From NCBI RefSeq assembly GCF_001886615.1, contig NZ_CP018139.1:868001-932000 (forward strand): a DNA stretch of 64,000 bases, given 5' to 3'. The stretch is from Halomonas aestuarii. GTDB lineage: Bacteria > Pseudomonadota > Gammaproteobacteria > Pseudomonadales > Halomonadaceae. Shown here one piece after another: positions 20,842 through 29,678 of this stretch (the stretch's first letter is position 1; each line of letters begins with the position of its first letter). The translations under genes and the position numbers were made by a program. The notes under the pieces were generated by a model. It did no database searches, was not told the DNA's origin, and saw only the letters and a list, made by a program, of their open reading frames with translations.

Positions 20842-22035
20842 ATGGGCTACCGCACGCTGCTGCGGGATCATCGCGGACTGCTGAGCATCGCCTTCCTGGC
20901 GATGTTCTCCTCGAGCCTGGGGCAGAGCTTCTTCATCGGCCTCTTCCAGGCGCCAATCTCCGACCGGCTCGGCCTCACCGCCGGCCAGTTCGGCACCGCC
21001 TATGCCACGGTGACCCTGCTGGCCGGCTTCGCGATGCTGCGTTTCGGCCCGGTCATCGACTGGGTGGCGCCACGGCGCTTCGCGCTGGTGGTGCTCGGCG
21101 TGCTGTTCGCCGGGGTGGCGCTGCTCACGCTCTCGCCCTGGTGGTTGACGGGGCTGCTGGGGCTAGGCCTGGTCCGCCTGTGCGGACAGGGCATGATGAC
21201 CCACCTGGGCAACACCCTGGCCGGCCGCGAGTTCGTCAGCCTGCGTGGCCGCGCCCTGGGCCTCACGGGCCTGGGCATCATGCTGGGCGAGACGCTGCTG
21301 CCGCCGCTGATCGCGGCCCTGCTGGTCTGGCTGGGCTGGCAGCAGCTGTGGTGGCTGTTCGTGCTGGTGCTGGCCCTCCTCTGGGGGCCGCTGCTGCTGC
21401 GCGGCCCCTGGCCGAAGGCGCCGGGGAAGCGCCCCGACCGGGCCCAGGGCCGCGACGGGCCGCGCCCCTTCCGGGAGGCGCGCTTCTGGCAGCTGCTGCC
21501 GCTGCTGATGATCCTGCCGGTGACCATGACCGGGCTCTTCATCTATCAGGCACGCATGACCGAGGACCTGGGCAGCACGCTCACCGTCTATGCCCTGGCC
21601 CTGACCGGCATGGGGCTGGCCAAGCTGCCCGGGGCCCTGCTGGGCGGTCGCTGGGTCGACCGGCTGGGCCCGGTGCGCCTGGCCAGGCTCTACCTGCTGC
21701 CCTTCGCCCTGGCACTGGTCGTGGCCATCACCGTCGGCGGCCACGCCGGCGTCTGGGCGCTGATGGTCGGCGGCGGGCTCGCCATGGGAGCCCAGGAATC
21801 CATCGCCACCAGCCTGCTGGTGCGTCTGTGGGGCGCCGAGCACCTGGGCACGGTGCGCGCCACCCTGAGCGCCGCCATGGTCTTCTCCACCGGCATCGCT
21901 CCGGCCGTGCTGGGCCTGGCACTGGACCTGGGCGCCTCCTTTTCCCTGGTGCTGGTCGGCATGCTGGCCTTCCTGGTCACCGGCTGGACGCTGGCCCAGG
22001 GCGTGCTGGCGAGCCCCGAGGCCCGGGGGGCCTGA
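20842..22035 (+). CDS. MFS transporter
   Basis: A 397-residue major-facilitator protein with about 12 predicted membrane helices. GGAGG lies 5 nt before the ATG. The basic loop between helices 6 and 7 (PKAPGKRPDRAQGRDGPR) is typical. LGGRWVDRLGPVRLARLYLL resembles the conserved loop 8-9 motif. No substrate can be assigned, and neighbours give no hint. Confidence 0.85.
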   Translation: MGYRTLLRDHRGLLSIAFLAMFSSSLGQSFFIGLFQAPISDRLGLTAGQFGTAYATVTLLAGFAMLRFGPVIDWVAPRRFALVVLGVLFAGVALLTLSPWWLTGLLGLGLVRLCGQGMMTHLGNTLAGREFVSLRGRALGLTGLGIMLGETLLPPLIAALLVWLGWQQLWWLFVLVLALLWGPLLLRGPWPKAPGKRPDRAQGRDGPRPFREARFWQLLPLLMILPVTMTGLFIYQARMTEDLGSTLTVYALALTGMGLAKLPGALLGGRWVDRLGPVRLARLYLLPFALALVVAITVGGHAGVWALMVGGGLAMGAQESIATSLLVRLWGAEHLGTVRATLSAAMVFSTGIAPAVLGLALDLGASFSLVLVGMLAFLVTGWTLAQGVLASPEARGA

Positions 22036-22040
22036 CGCGA

Positions 22041-22066
22041 CATCGCCGGCCCGAGGGCCGGCGATG
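22041..22066. terminator. Hairpin between converging MFS and usp genes
   Basis: A 12-bp stem CATCGCCGGCCC / GGGCCGGCGATG just after the MFS stop codon, without a strong T run. It probably ends transcription from one or both sides. Confidence 0.6.
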
Positions 22067-22092
22067 GCAAGGAGGCGAGGCCGCGGCGGCGA

Positions 22093-22947
22093 CTAGCGCA
22101 GCAGCAGCACCGGCAGGCTGGCGCGTCGCAGCATCGTCGTGGTGGTGCTGCCGACGAGCAGGTGGCGGACACGCGAGTGGCCGTAGGCCCCCATCACCAG
22201 CAGGTCGATGCCGTGCTCCTGCTGGTAGCTGCGCAGGGTCTCCTCGACCTCGCCGGCGCGGATCGCCCCCTCGGCCTCGTGCCCGGCCTCGCGCAGGGTC
22301 GACAGCGCCCAGTCCAGCTGGGAGCGGTTGTCCCCGGTCTCGGCACCGACGATGACCACATGGCAGGGGATGCCGCTGAACAGCGGGCTCTTCGCCAGGA
22401 GCTCGACCCCCTTGCGGGTGGTCTTGCTGCCATCGAAGGCGATCATCACCCGTTCCGGGCGCTTGAACGTCTCCGGCGCCATCAGGATCGGCCGGTGCAG
22501 GGTACGCACCACTCGCTCGAGGTTGGAACCAAGGTGGTCGCTCGCCTGGTGCGCCCCCTCGCCGCGCTTGCCGATCACCAGCAGGCGGATATCGTTCTCG
22601 AGTTCGGAGAGGGTCTCCACCAGGGTGCCGTTGCGCTGCCGGGTGGCGGGCTCCGCCACGCCGTCCTCGATGGCCCTGGCCTTGGCCGCCTTGAGCATCA
22701 GCCGGCCCTGCTCCTGGGCCACCTTGGCCCGCTGCTCGTCCAGGTGCGACAGCTCCTCGAGCAGGTGCTCCCGGGCGCCGAGCCCGATGTTGCCGGAGAG
22801 GTCGGGCTCCGCCGTCTGCGGGTGGTTATCCACCACGTGCAGGAAGGTCAGCGGCGCCGCGAGCGCCAGGCTGGCCCAGGCCGCGTAGTCGCATACCCCT
22901 TCGGAAAACTGCGAGCCGTCGATGGCGGCCATCACCTGTTCTGTCAT
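22093..22947 (-). CDS. Universal stress protein with two UspA domains
   Basis: A 284-residue protein with tandem Usp domains (residues about 1-145 and 155-284). The second ends with GAYGHSRVRHLLVGSTTTTML, the ATP-binding G-x2-G-x9-G-S type motif. AGGA precedes the ATG. It lies 64 bp downstream of the SulP transporter gene on the same strand; SulP-Usp pairing is common in halophilic Gammaproteobacteria and suggests Usp modulates the transporter. Confidence 0.9.
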   Translation of the reverse strand: MTEQVMAAIDGSQFSEGVCDYAAWASLALAAPLTFLHVVDNHPQTAEPDLSGNIGLGAREHLLEELSHLDEQRAKVAQEQGRLMLKAAKARAIEDGVAEPATRQRNGTLVETLSELENDIRLLVIGKRGEGAHQASDHLGSNLERVVRTLHRPILMAPETFKRPERVMIAFDGSKTTRKGVELLAKSPLFSGIPCHVVIVGAETGDNRSQLDWALSTLREAGHEAEGAIRAGEVEETLRSYQQEHGIDLLVMGAYGHSRVRHLLVGSTTTTMLRRASLPVLLLR

Positions 22948-23011
22948 CGTCTTGTCCTGAAACTGGCGTGTGTTGTCGTCGCTTCCCGTTCTACACCATC
23001 CGCCCGGCGGG

Positions 23012-24499
23012 TCAATGGCCGCCCATCAGCTTCTCGACGGCTGCCGGGTCGTCGTGCACCGCGTAGCGGTCGACGATGGTGGCGCTGGCCTCGTTGAGGC
23101 CGATCAGCTCGACCTCGGAGCCCTCGCGGCGGAACTTGATCACCACCCGGTCCAGGGTCTGGACGGCGGTGATGTCCCAGAAGTGGGCGCGGGACAGGTC
23201 GATGGTGACCTTCTCCACCGTCTCCTTGAAGTCGAAGGCATCGCCGAAGCGCTCGGAGGAGGCGAAGAACACCTGGCCGACCACCTTGTAGACCCGGTGG
23301 CCCTCGTCGGGCTGCTCGGCACCGACATAGAGGATGTTGCCCACCTTGTTGGCGAAGAAGAGGGCGGCCAGCAGCACGCCGACGAAGACGCCGATGGCGA
23401 GGTTGTGGGTCCCGACGGTGACCGCCACGGTGGACAGCATCACGATGTTGCTGCTCAGCGGGTGCTTCCTGAGATCGCGGATCGATTCCCAGCTGAAGGT
23501 GCCGATGGAGACCATGATCATCACCGCCACCAGGGCGGCCATGGGAATCTGCGACACCCAGTCGGACAGGAAGACCACCATCATCAGCAGCATCACGCCG
23601 GCGATCAGCGTGGAGAGGCGCCGGCGCCCCCCGGACTTGATGTTGATCACCGACTGGCCAATCATCGCGCAGCCCGCCATGCCACCGAGCAGTCCGGTGC
23701 CGAGGTTGGCCAGACCCTGGCCCTTGCACTCACGGTTCTTGTCACTGGGGGTATCGGTCAGGTCGTCGACGATGGTGGCGGTCATCATCGATTCCAGCAG
23801 ACCCACCACGGTGAGCATCAGCGAGTAGGGCAGGATGATCATCAGGGTCTCGAGGTTGAGCGGCACCTCCGGCCACAGGAAGACCGGCAGGGTGTCGGGC
23901 AGCTCGCCCATGTCACCCACGCTCCTGATCTCCATGCCGGTGATCATGTAGACCACGGTCAGCACCAGGATGCAGACCAGCGGCGACGGCAGCAGCTTGC
24001 CCACCACCGGTACACGGGGGAAACCGTAGATGATCGCGAGTCCCGCGGCCGTCATGGCGTACACGTGCCAGGTCACGTCCGTCAGTTCGGGAAGCTGGGC
24101 CATGAAGATCAGGATCGCCAGGGCGTTGACGAAGCCAGTGACCACCGAGCGCGAGACGAAGCGCATCAGGTCGGCGAGGCGCAGGTAGCCGGCCAGTATC
24201 TGGAAGACCCCCGTCAGCAGGGTGGCGGCCAGCAGGTACTGGAGGCCATGCTCCTTGACCAGGGTGACCATCAGCAGCGCCATGGCGCCGGTCGCCGCCG
24301 AGATCATGCCCGACCGGCCGCCGGCGAAGGCGATGATCACCGCCATGGAGAAGGAGGCGTAGAGCCCGACCTTGGGATCGACGCCGGCGATGATGGAGAA
24401 GGCGATGGCCTCGGGGATCAGGGCCAGGGCCACGACGATACCCGCCAGGGTGTCGCCCTTGAGGTTGGAAAACCAACTCAGCTTCATTTTCTCGTACAT
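23012..24499 (-). CDS. SulP-family anion transporter with STAS domain
   Basis: A 495-residue SulP/SLC26 transporter. The N-terminal half holds membrane helices with [26 protein letters not shown], and the C-terminus is a STAS domain (about 385-490) with [13 protein letters not shown]. Substrate may be bicarbonate, sulfate or another anion; bicarbonate is favoured in SulP-Usp pairs but not shown here. It is followed by the UspA gene. Confidence 0.9.
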   Translation of the reverse strand: MYEKMKLSWFSNLKGDTLAGIVVALALIPEAIAFSIIAGVDPKVGLYASFSMAVIIAFAGGRSGMISAATGAMALLMVTLVKEHGLQYLLAATLLTGVFQILAGYLRLADLMRFVSRSVVTGFVNALAILIFMAQLPELTDVTWHVYAMTAAGLAIIYGFPRVPVVGKLLPSPLVCILVLTVVYMITGMEIRSVGDMGELPDTLPVFLWPEVPLNLETLMIILPYSLMLTVVGLLESMMTATIVDDLTDTPSDKNRECKGQGLANLGTGLLGGMAGCAMIGQSVINIKSGGRRRLSTLIAGVMLLMMVVFLSDWVSQIPMAALVAVMIMVSIGTFSWESIRDLRKHPLSSNIVMLSTVAVTVGTHNLAIGVFVGVLLAALFFANKVGNILYVGAEQPDEGHRVYKVVGQVFFASSERFGDAFDFKETVEKVTIDLSRAHFWDITAVQTLDRVVIKFRREGSEVELIGLNEASATIVDRYAVHDDPAAVEKLMGGH

Positions 24500-24982
24500 G
24501 CTGCGGTCCAGTCAGGGGGAATGGGAGGGCCGTGAGGCATTCGGGTTGTCGGGTGAGCGAACCCTCCCCCGGCCGGTGCGGCCGCCGTGGGCGTCTCGAG
24601 GGAGAGGAGCCGTGTCGCGAGACCCGTGTGTCAGGAGCTCAATTGCAAGACCCAGTGCAAGACCCATGCCGCCAGAGGGGCGCACGGGAACACGCGGGGC
24701 ATCGGCGTGGCGTCGAGCCATGCCCGACGCGATGAAGGGGGTATCGCCGACACGGCGAGGACACGGGGGGCGAGGCGCCAGGGCGGCGTGGCCGGCGCTG
24801 TCAACGCGATCTGCCGTTTCCCTTGCTCTGCATCAGCGGGGCATCACGCGACGAAAGTCTGATGCATGCACCCGACAAGAGCGCGCGAGTCTAGCAGAGA
24901 TGAGGCGGGGGTGCATACGGGGCGGGGCGCGCCAATCGCCCCCGCGGCTCATCACGGGGGCGACCGTAGCGCCGAGCGGGGC
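24500..24982. other. Non-coding gap between slipin and SulP genes
   Basis: No convincing gene. It must hold the SulP promoter (minus strand) and the end of the nfeD-slipin transcript. A perfect 9-bp stem TCGCCCCCG / CGGGGGCGA with a 10-nt loop lies at 24936-24963, just after the slipin stop. A short direct repeat (TGCAAGACCCA, two copies) lies at 24644-24667. Confidence 0.5.
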
Positions 24983-25780
24983 TCAGGAGGCGTCGTCCGG
25001 CGTGGCACCGCCGGTGCGCGCCCTGGCGGCGGGCGAGGCCTTCATCTGCCGGAAGGCCTCCATGATGTCCATGGGCAGCGGCACCACGATGGTCGAGGCG
25101 TTCTTGTTGCTCATGTCACTCATGGTCTGCAGGTAGCGCAGCTGCAGCGCGGCGGAGTTCTCGGACATGACGTTGGCCGCCTCGACCAGCTTCTGTGAGG
25201 CCTGCAGCTCGCCCTCGGCGTGGATCACCTTGGCGCGACGCTCGCGCTCCGCCTCGGCCTGGCGGGCGATGGCGCGGATCATGCTCTCGTCGAGGTCGAC
25301 GTGCTTGATCTCGACGTTGGCCACCTTGATGCCCCAGCCCTCGGCGGAGCTGTCGATGATCTCCTGGATGTCATCGTTGAGCTTGTCGCGCTCGGAGAGC
25401 ATCTCGTCCAGGTCGTGCTTGCCGAGGACCGAGCGCAGGGTGGTCTGGGCCAGCTGGCTGGTGGCGTTGACGAAGTTCTCCACCTGGATGATCGCCTTCT
25501 CGGGGTCCACCACCCGGAAGTAGAGCACCGCATTGACCTTGACGGTGACGTTGTCCTGGGAGATGACGTCCTGCTCCGGGACGTCCATGGTGATCACCCG
25601 CAGGTCGACCACTTCCATCTTCTGGATGCCCGGAATGATGATGAGGAGCCCCGGCCCCTTCACCGCCTGGAAGCGGCCCAGGAAGAACACCACCCCCCGC
25701 TTGTATTCGGGCAGGATGCGGATCGAGGCCGCCAGCAGCAGGATCAGCAGGACGACCGGGACGAGATAGGAAAGCAGCAT
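24983..25780 (-). CDS. Slipin/stomatin-like SPFH membrane protein
   Basis: A 265-residue SPFH protein with one N-terminal membrane helix ([17 protein letters not shown]), an SPFH domain ([37 protein letters not shown] segment) and a coiled C-terminal region. GAGGAG 8 nt before the ATG at 25780 favours this start over one 13 codons upstream. Paired with nfeD (57 bp upstream on the same strand), the classic slipin-NfeD operon involved in membrane-domain organisation and stress. Confidence 0.9.
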   Translation of the reverse strand: MLLSYLVPVVLLILLLAASIRILPEYKRGVVFFLGRFQAVKGPGLLIIIPGIQKMEVVDLRVITMDVPEQDVISQDNVTVKVNAVLYFRVVDPEKAIIQVENFVNATSQLAQTTLRSVLGKHDLDEMLSERDKLNDDIQEIIDSSAEGWGIKVANVEIKHVDLDESMIRAIARQAEAERERRAKVIHAEGELQASQKLVEAANVMSENSAALQLRYLQTMSDMSNKNASTIVVPLPMDIMEAFRQMKASPAARARTGGATPDDAS

Positions 25781-25837
25781 GATGGCGACTCCTCGGTTGG
25801 GCCGGGCGATGCGACTCATCGACCGCGCCGGACGTGA

Positions 25838-27379
25838 TCAGGATGACGATGCCAGCGGCTCGACCTCCAGGGTCAGGCCATCGACCGCCGTCACGCGGAC
25901 CGACTGGCCGCGCGTGAGCGGCTGAGTGCTCCGGGCATTCCAGCGCTCACCCATCAGGCGCACATGCCCGTGGCGGGTGAAGTCCTCGAGGACCAGCGCC
26001 TTGCTGCCGACGAGTTCCTCCTGGCCGGTCTGCGGCGTGCGACGCCGCAGACCGATGAAGCGCGTCATGACCCACAGCATCAGGCCCGCCGCGAGCAGCG
26101 CGATGCCGCCGATCATCGGCAGCGAGATGTTCAGGGTATCCGCATCCATCAGTATCACCGATCCGATCACGAAGGCGACGATGCCGCCTATCCCGAGAAC
26201 GCCGAAACTGGGCATCAAGGCCTCGCCCACGATCAGCCCCAGCCCCACCAGGATCAGCGCCAATCCAGCATAGTTGACCGGCAGCACCTGGAAGGCGAAC
26301 AGCGCCAGCAGCAGCGAGATGATGCCGATGGTGCCCGGCACCAGGCCGCCCGGGTTGGAGAGCTCGAAGATCAACCCGTAGAAGCCGATGATCATCAGGA
26401 AATAGGCGACGTTGGGGTTGGTGATCACGGCCAGCAGTTCGGTGCGCCAGTCCGGATCGAAGCGCTCGATGGCAAGACCGGCGGTGGCCAGGGTGCGCTC
26501 GCCGTCGTCCATCACCACGGTGCGCCCGTCGAGCTGCGCCAGCAGGTCCTCCAGGTCAGGGGACACCACCTCGATGACGTTCTGTTCCAGGGCCTCCCGG
26601 GCGGTGAGGTTGACCGCCTCGCGCACTGCCTGCTCGGCCCAGTCGGCGTTGCGACCGTGGCGCTCGGCCAGCGAGCGGATGTAGGCGACGGCATCCTCCA
26701 GCACCTTGCGCTCCATGGCCGTGTTGCCCCGACGCTTGGCCGGCTCGGGCGATGCTCTGCCTTCCTCCGCCACGGCCTGCGTCGCGCCACCCTCCGTGCC
26801 GCTCTCCGTCACACCACTCTCCGTCACACCACTCTCCTGCGCGCCACTCTCCTGCGCGCCACTCGACGCCTCGTTCGTCGCCGCGTCCGAGTCGCCGGCA
26901 TCACCCGGCGCTTCAGGCTCACTGCCGATGCCGGGAAAGCCCCCTCCTCCGCCGAGCTGCACCGGAGTCGCCGAGCCGAGATGGGTGGCCGGCGCCATGG
27001 CGGCCACATGGCTGGCGTAGAGCAGGTAGGTGCCGGCGCTGGCGGCCCGGGCGCCCGCCGGCGAGACATAGATGGCGACCGGCACGCTGGAGGTGAGCAT
27101 GGCGCGAATCATGGCGCGCATCGAGGCATCGAGTCCGCCCGGCGTGTCCATCTCCACCACCACCAGCTCGGCCTCGCGCTCCTCGGCCAGCTCCAGGCCA
27201 CGCTGGAAGTAGTCGTCGATGGCCGGGCCGATGGCATCGTCGACCGTCATCACCAGGGCGACACGCTCTGCCTGCTGCGCCTGGACCTGCCAGGCCAGCA
27301 GGGCCCCCAGCGCCAGGCACAGCAGGCTCGCCAGCATCAGGATGCGCCCGGTCCTGCCCCTGCGATCTGGATTCGTCAT
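25838..27379 (-). CDS. NfeD-type membrane serine protease (NfeD1b)
   Basis: A 513-residue protein: signal/anchor helix (about 12-35), ClpP-like protease domain with DTPGGLDASMR and catalytic Ser in SPAGARAASAGTY, four to five membrane helices (about 310-420), and a C-terminal OB-fold NfeD domain (about 430-510). GGGAGG before 27379 sets the start. The loop after the Ser contains an acidic low-complexity insertion with four five-residue ESG repeats. It is expected to cleave its partner slipin. Confidence 0.9.
   Translation of the reverse strand: MTNPDRRGRTGRILMLASLLCLALGALLAWQVQAQQAERVALVMTVDDAIGPAIDDYFQRGLELAEEREAELVVVEMDTPGGLDASMRAMIRAMLTSSVPVAIYVSPAGARAASAGTYLLYASHVAAMAPATHLGSATPVQLGGGGGFPGIGSEPEAPGDAGDSDAATNEASSGAQESGAQESGVTESGVTESGTEGGATQAVAEEGRASPEPAKRRGNTAMERKVLEDAVAYIRSLAERHGRNADWAEQAVREAVNLTAREALEQNVIEVVSPDLEDLLAQLDGRTVVMDDGERTLATAGLAIERFDPDWRTELLAVITNPNVAYFLMIIGFYGLIFELSNPGGLVPGTIGIISLLLALFAFQVLPVNYAGLALILVGLGLIVGEALMPSFGVLGIGGIVAFVIGSVILMDADTLNISLPMIGGIALLAAGLMLWVMTRFIGLRRRTPQTGQEELVGSKALVLEDFTRHGHVRLMGERWNARSTQPLTRGQSVRVTAVDGLTLEVEPLASSS
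26802..26861. repeat. 15-bp tandem repeats inside the NfeD gene
   Basis: Four 15-bp units in two identical pairs (CTCTCCGTCACACCA twice, then CTCTCCTGCGCGCCA twice), encoding four ESG-containing five-residue repeats in the protease-domain loop. Copy number could vary by slippage. Confidence 0.8.
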
Positions 27380-27527
27380 CTGCCTCCCACCCTGGAACGC
27401 CTCTCCCTGAGAACCCCATCGGGTCACAGTGGTTCAGTCTTTGCCGATATCAGCGTAGGCAGTGGGCCCGGGGGCGGCAACAGCCCGCCCCGTCGGACAC
27501 GGGCCCTAGGCGAGACGGATGCCAGGC

Positions 27528-28301
27528 TCAGAGGTCGTGGGGCTCGCCGGCGAAGCGCTTCTGCACCTCCACCACGTAGGCCGCCAGCGAGGTCAGCTCC
27601 TCGCTGCCCCACTCGAGCGGCTCGGCGGCCATCGGGGCGACCATGCAGACCTGCACCATCTCGTCGGCGTGAACCTCCGGCATGCCGAATCGGTTGGCTG
27701 CCATCGCCACCCGGTGGGGGAAGGGCTGCTGGAAGGTCGGATTGAAGGCCGTGTCCTGCCCCTCACCGCCGTGACAGCTCGCGCAAGCCAGGCCATTGCT
27801 GCTCAGGGAAGTGTCGTTGTAGAGCTCCTCGCCGCGGGCCAGCATCTGCGCGGGGTTGCCGCCGGTCTCGCGGTAGGCCGGCGAGTAGCCCTCGGGCCTT
27901 TCCACCGCGGCGCTGGCGCCACCCTCGGCTTCGGCTTCACCTTCTGCTTCTCCCTGGGCTTCAGCCTCTCCTTCAGCCTCTCCTTCAGCCTCTCCTTCAG
28001 CCTCTCCTTCAGCCTCTCCTTCAGCCTCTCCTTCAGCCTCTCCTTCAGCCTCTCCTTCAGCCTCGGCTTCACCCTGAGCTTCGGCTGCTCCCTCCGCCTG
28101 GGCTTCTCCCTCCATGTGGTGGCTGGCCAGCAGCAGGGCCGCCTCCGACGGCGAGGAGTAGGCCGCGACGGCCGCGTCATCGCCCGCCGAGGCGGGCAGG
28201 ACGGCCCCGCCCGCCACCAGCGCGAGCAGCGGGGCCGTATAGGCCAGGTGTCGATTCAGGCGACCCAGCAGCCTGCGGCGTTGTTCGTCATGCTGTGACA
28301 T
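27528..28301 (-). CDS. Membrane-anchored cytochrome c with GEAE-repeat linker
   Basis: A 257-residue protein. Residues 1-38 are a basic leader (RRRLLGRL) and one hydrophobic segment starting YTAP. Residues 64-127 are a Glu/Gly/Ala repeat tract (GEAE units). Residues about 150-250 are a class I cytochrome c domain with one heme motif CASCH (173-177) and a Met candidate in CMVAPM. It is probably periplasmic and tethered. The first 24 residues align without gaps to the small protein at 41105-41410 (16 identical), which also has a GEAE tract. A partner oxidase or dehydrogenase is not visible nearby. The acidic tract may be a spacer or the target of a modifying ligase. Confidence 0.8.
   Translation of the reverse strand: MSQHDEQRRRLLGRLNRHLAYTAPLLALVAGGAVLPASAGDDAAVAAYSSPSEAALLLASHHMEGEAQAEGAAEAQGEAEAEGEAEGEAEGEAEGEAEGEAEGEAEGEAEGEAEAQGEAEGEAEAEGGASAAVERPEGYSPAYRETGGNPAQMLARGEELYNDTSLSSNGLACASCHGGEGQDTAFNPTFQQPFPHRVAMAANRFGMPEVHADEMVQVCMVAPMAAEPLEWGSEELTSLAAYVVEVQKRFAGEPHDL
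27961..28068. repeat. 12-bp tandem array, eight perfect copies
   Basis: TCAGCCTCTCCT repeats eight times without change from 27961 to 28056, followed by one altered copy to 28068. On the minus strand each unit encodes four residues of the GEAE tract of the cytochrome. Perfect DNA identity shows recent expansion or homogenisation. Confidence 0.95.
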
Positions 28302-28524
28302 GATCGTGTCCTCTGGTGGTGCTTGTCCGGGATAGGGCAATGACGCTGACGGCGCATCAGCGATACCCCTGTGTCGAACCACGCATCGAGGACTTACAGC
28401 CGAGGACAAAACCCCGCCTCCACGACCGGGTCCAGTAGCGTTCTCGCATGAGGCGGCGGCGATGTAAGGAACGTCCTCCTCGTGCGACCATCCATGACCG
28501 ATCGTCCAGCCCTCAAGGAGCGTC

Positions 28525-29640
28525 ATGCCGGATAACGCCTCCCGCCCAGGTTCGCCGCAGGCCCCCTCGGCCCTCTGCCGTTCCCTGGCCATGGCCCTCG
28601 CCCGCGCCGGGCATGACACGGGCATCGAGGCCATGCATCCGATGGCCGACACGGGCCTGGCCCATCACCATGTTTGGCTCGAGCGGGCACCGCTCGACTG
28701 GGTGGCGCGGCTGCCGAAGCAGAGCCAGATGCGACTCGACCCCACCGAGAACCTCGCCTATCAGGCGGCCTGCTTCTCCCGCGCCAGCCAGGGCGGCCAT
28801 GCCCCCTCGCTGCACGGCCTGCTGCCGCCGAGCCCGGAGCTCCCGCGCGGCGGACTGCTGGTGAGCGCCATCCGCGGTCGCCCGGCGCGGCTGCCGGAGG
28901 ACCTCCCCCGTATCGCCGAGGCACTGGCCGGCCTGCACATGCTGGACGTGCCGGACGCCGCGGAGCGCGCGCCGCTGCAGTCGCCCGCGGATCCCTGGAC
29001 CGCGATGCTCGACGAGGTGGGGGAACAGGCTCGCTTCCTCGACCAGGCCGGACTGGAGGCCGATGCCCATCATCGGATCGAGGCCGAGCTGGCCGGCCTG
29101 CCGAGGCAGCTGCCCGCCGGGCCAGGTGCTGCGCCCCGACTGATCAGCTTCGATGCCCATCCCGGCAACTTCCTGGTCACCCAGGCCGGACGCGCGGTGC
29201 TGGTGGACCTGGAGAAGTGCCGCTACGGCCTGGTCGGCTTCGACCTGGCCCACGCCAGCCTCTATACCTCCACCACCTGGGACCTCCAGAGCCGCGCCGA
29301 GCTGACGCCCGCCGAGGTGGCCGCCTTCTACCGGCACTGGATCGACGCCACGGGCATCGCGGGGAGTGTCGAGACGCTCCTGGCGTGCCGAGACGCCATG
29401 TGGCTCTGGTCGCTGACCTGGTGCGCCAAGTGGCGGGCCAGCCATCGACGCGCGCGGGATGCCCGGGACCGCGGCGAGGACTGGTCCGCCGAGTTGAGCG
29501 ACGATGCCCTGGTCGCGCATGTCCGCGACCGCGTCGACCACTATCTGTCGGTGGCCTCCATCGAGCATGTCCGCCACGAGCGCCGCGAGCTGGAACGCCT
29601 GCTCCGCGCTGACGCGTCCTTGCCCCCGGCTCGCCCTTGA
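28525..29640 (+). CDS. APH/ChoK-family phosphotransferase
   Basis: A 371-residue kinase of the aminoglycoside/choline kinase fold. The catalytic loop reads SFDAHPGNFLV (HxD-N pattern with D in the usual place) and the metal motif LVDLEKCRYG. AAGGAG precedes the ATG. It is the first gene of an operon with a YnjBCD-type ABC transporter, 38 bp upstream of the binding-protein gene. The substrate could be thiamine, choline or another small alcohol; antibiotic resistance is unlikely from this context. Confidence 0.75.
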   Translation: MPDNASRPGSPQAPSALCRSLAMALARAGHDTGIEAMHPMADTGLAHHHVWLERAPLDWVARLPKQSQMRLDPTENLAYQAACFSRASQGGHAPSLHGLLPPSPELPRGGLLVSAIRGRPARLPEDLPRIAEALAGLHMLDVPDAAERAPLQSPADPWTAMLDEVGEQARFLDQAGLEADAHHRIEAELAGLPRQLPAGPGAAPRLISFDAHPGNFLVTQAGRAVLVDLEKCRYGLVGFDLAHASLYTSTTWDLQSRAELTPAEVAAFYRHWIDATGIAGSVETLLACRDAMWLWSLTWCAKWRASHRRARDARDRGEDWSAELSDDALVAHVRDRVDHYLSVASIEHVRHERRELERLLRADASLPPARP

Positions 29641-29678
29641 GCACTCCCCCTCCCCACACGTCCATGAGGAATCCCGTG

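Noticed and set aside
27440..27470. Fragment ATCAGCGTAGGC resembling the end of a TPP riboswitch, near the kinase-YnjBCD region
   Set aside because: Only a few bases match, the CTGAGA and ACCC elements are absent, and it does not precede the transporter operon.
27961..28068. Tandem 12-bp array as a possible CRISPR
   Set aside because: Units are contiguous, with no spacers, and lie inside a coding frame.
28525..29640. Aminoglycoside resistance gene
   Set aside because: Only the fold is shared; it is chromosomal in context and heads a transporter operon.
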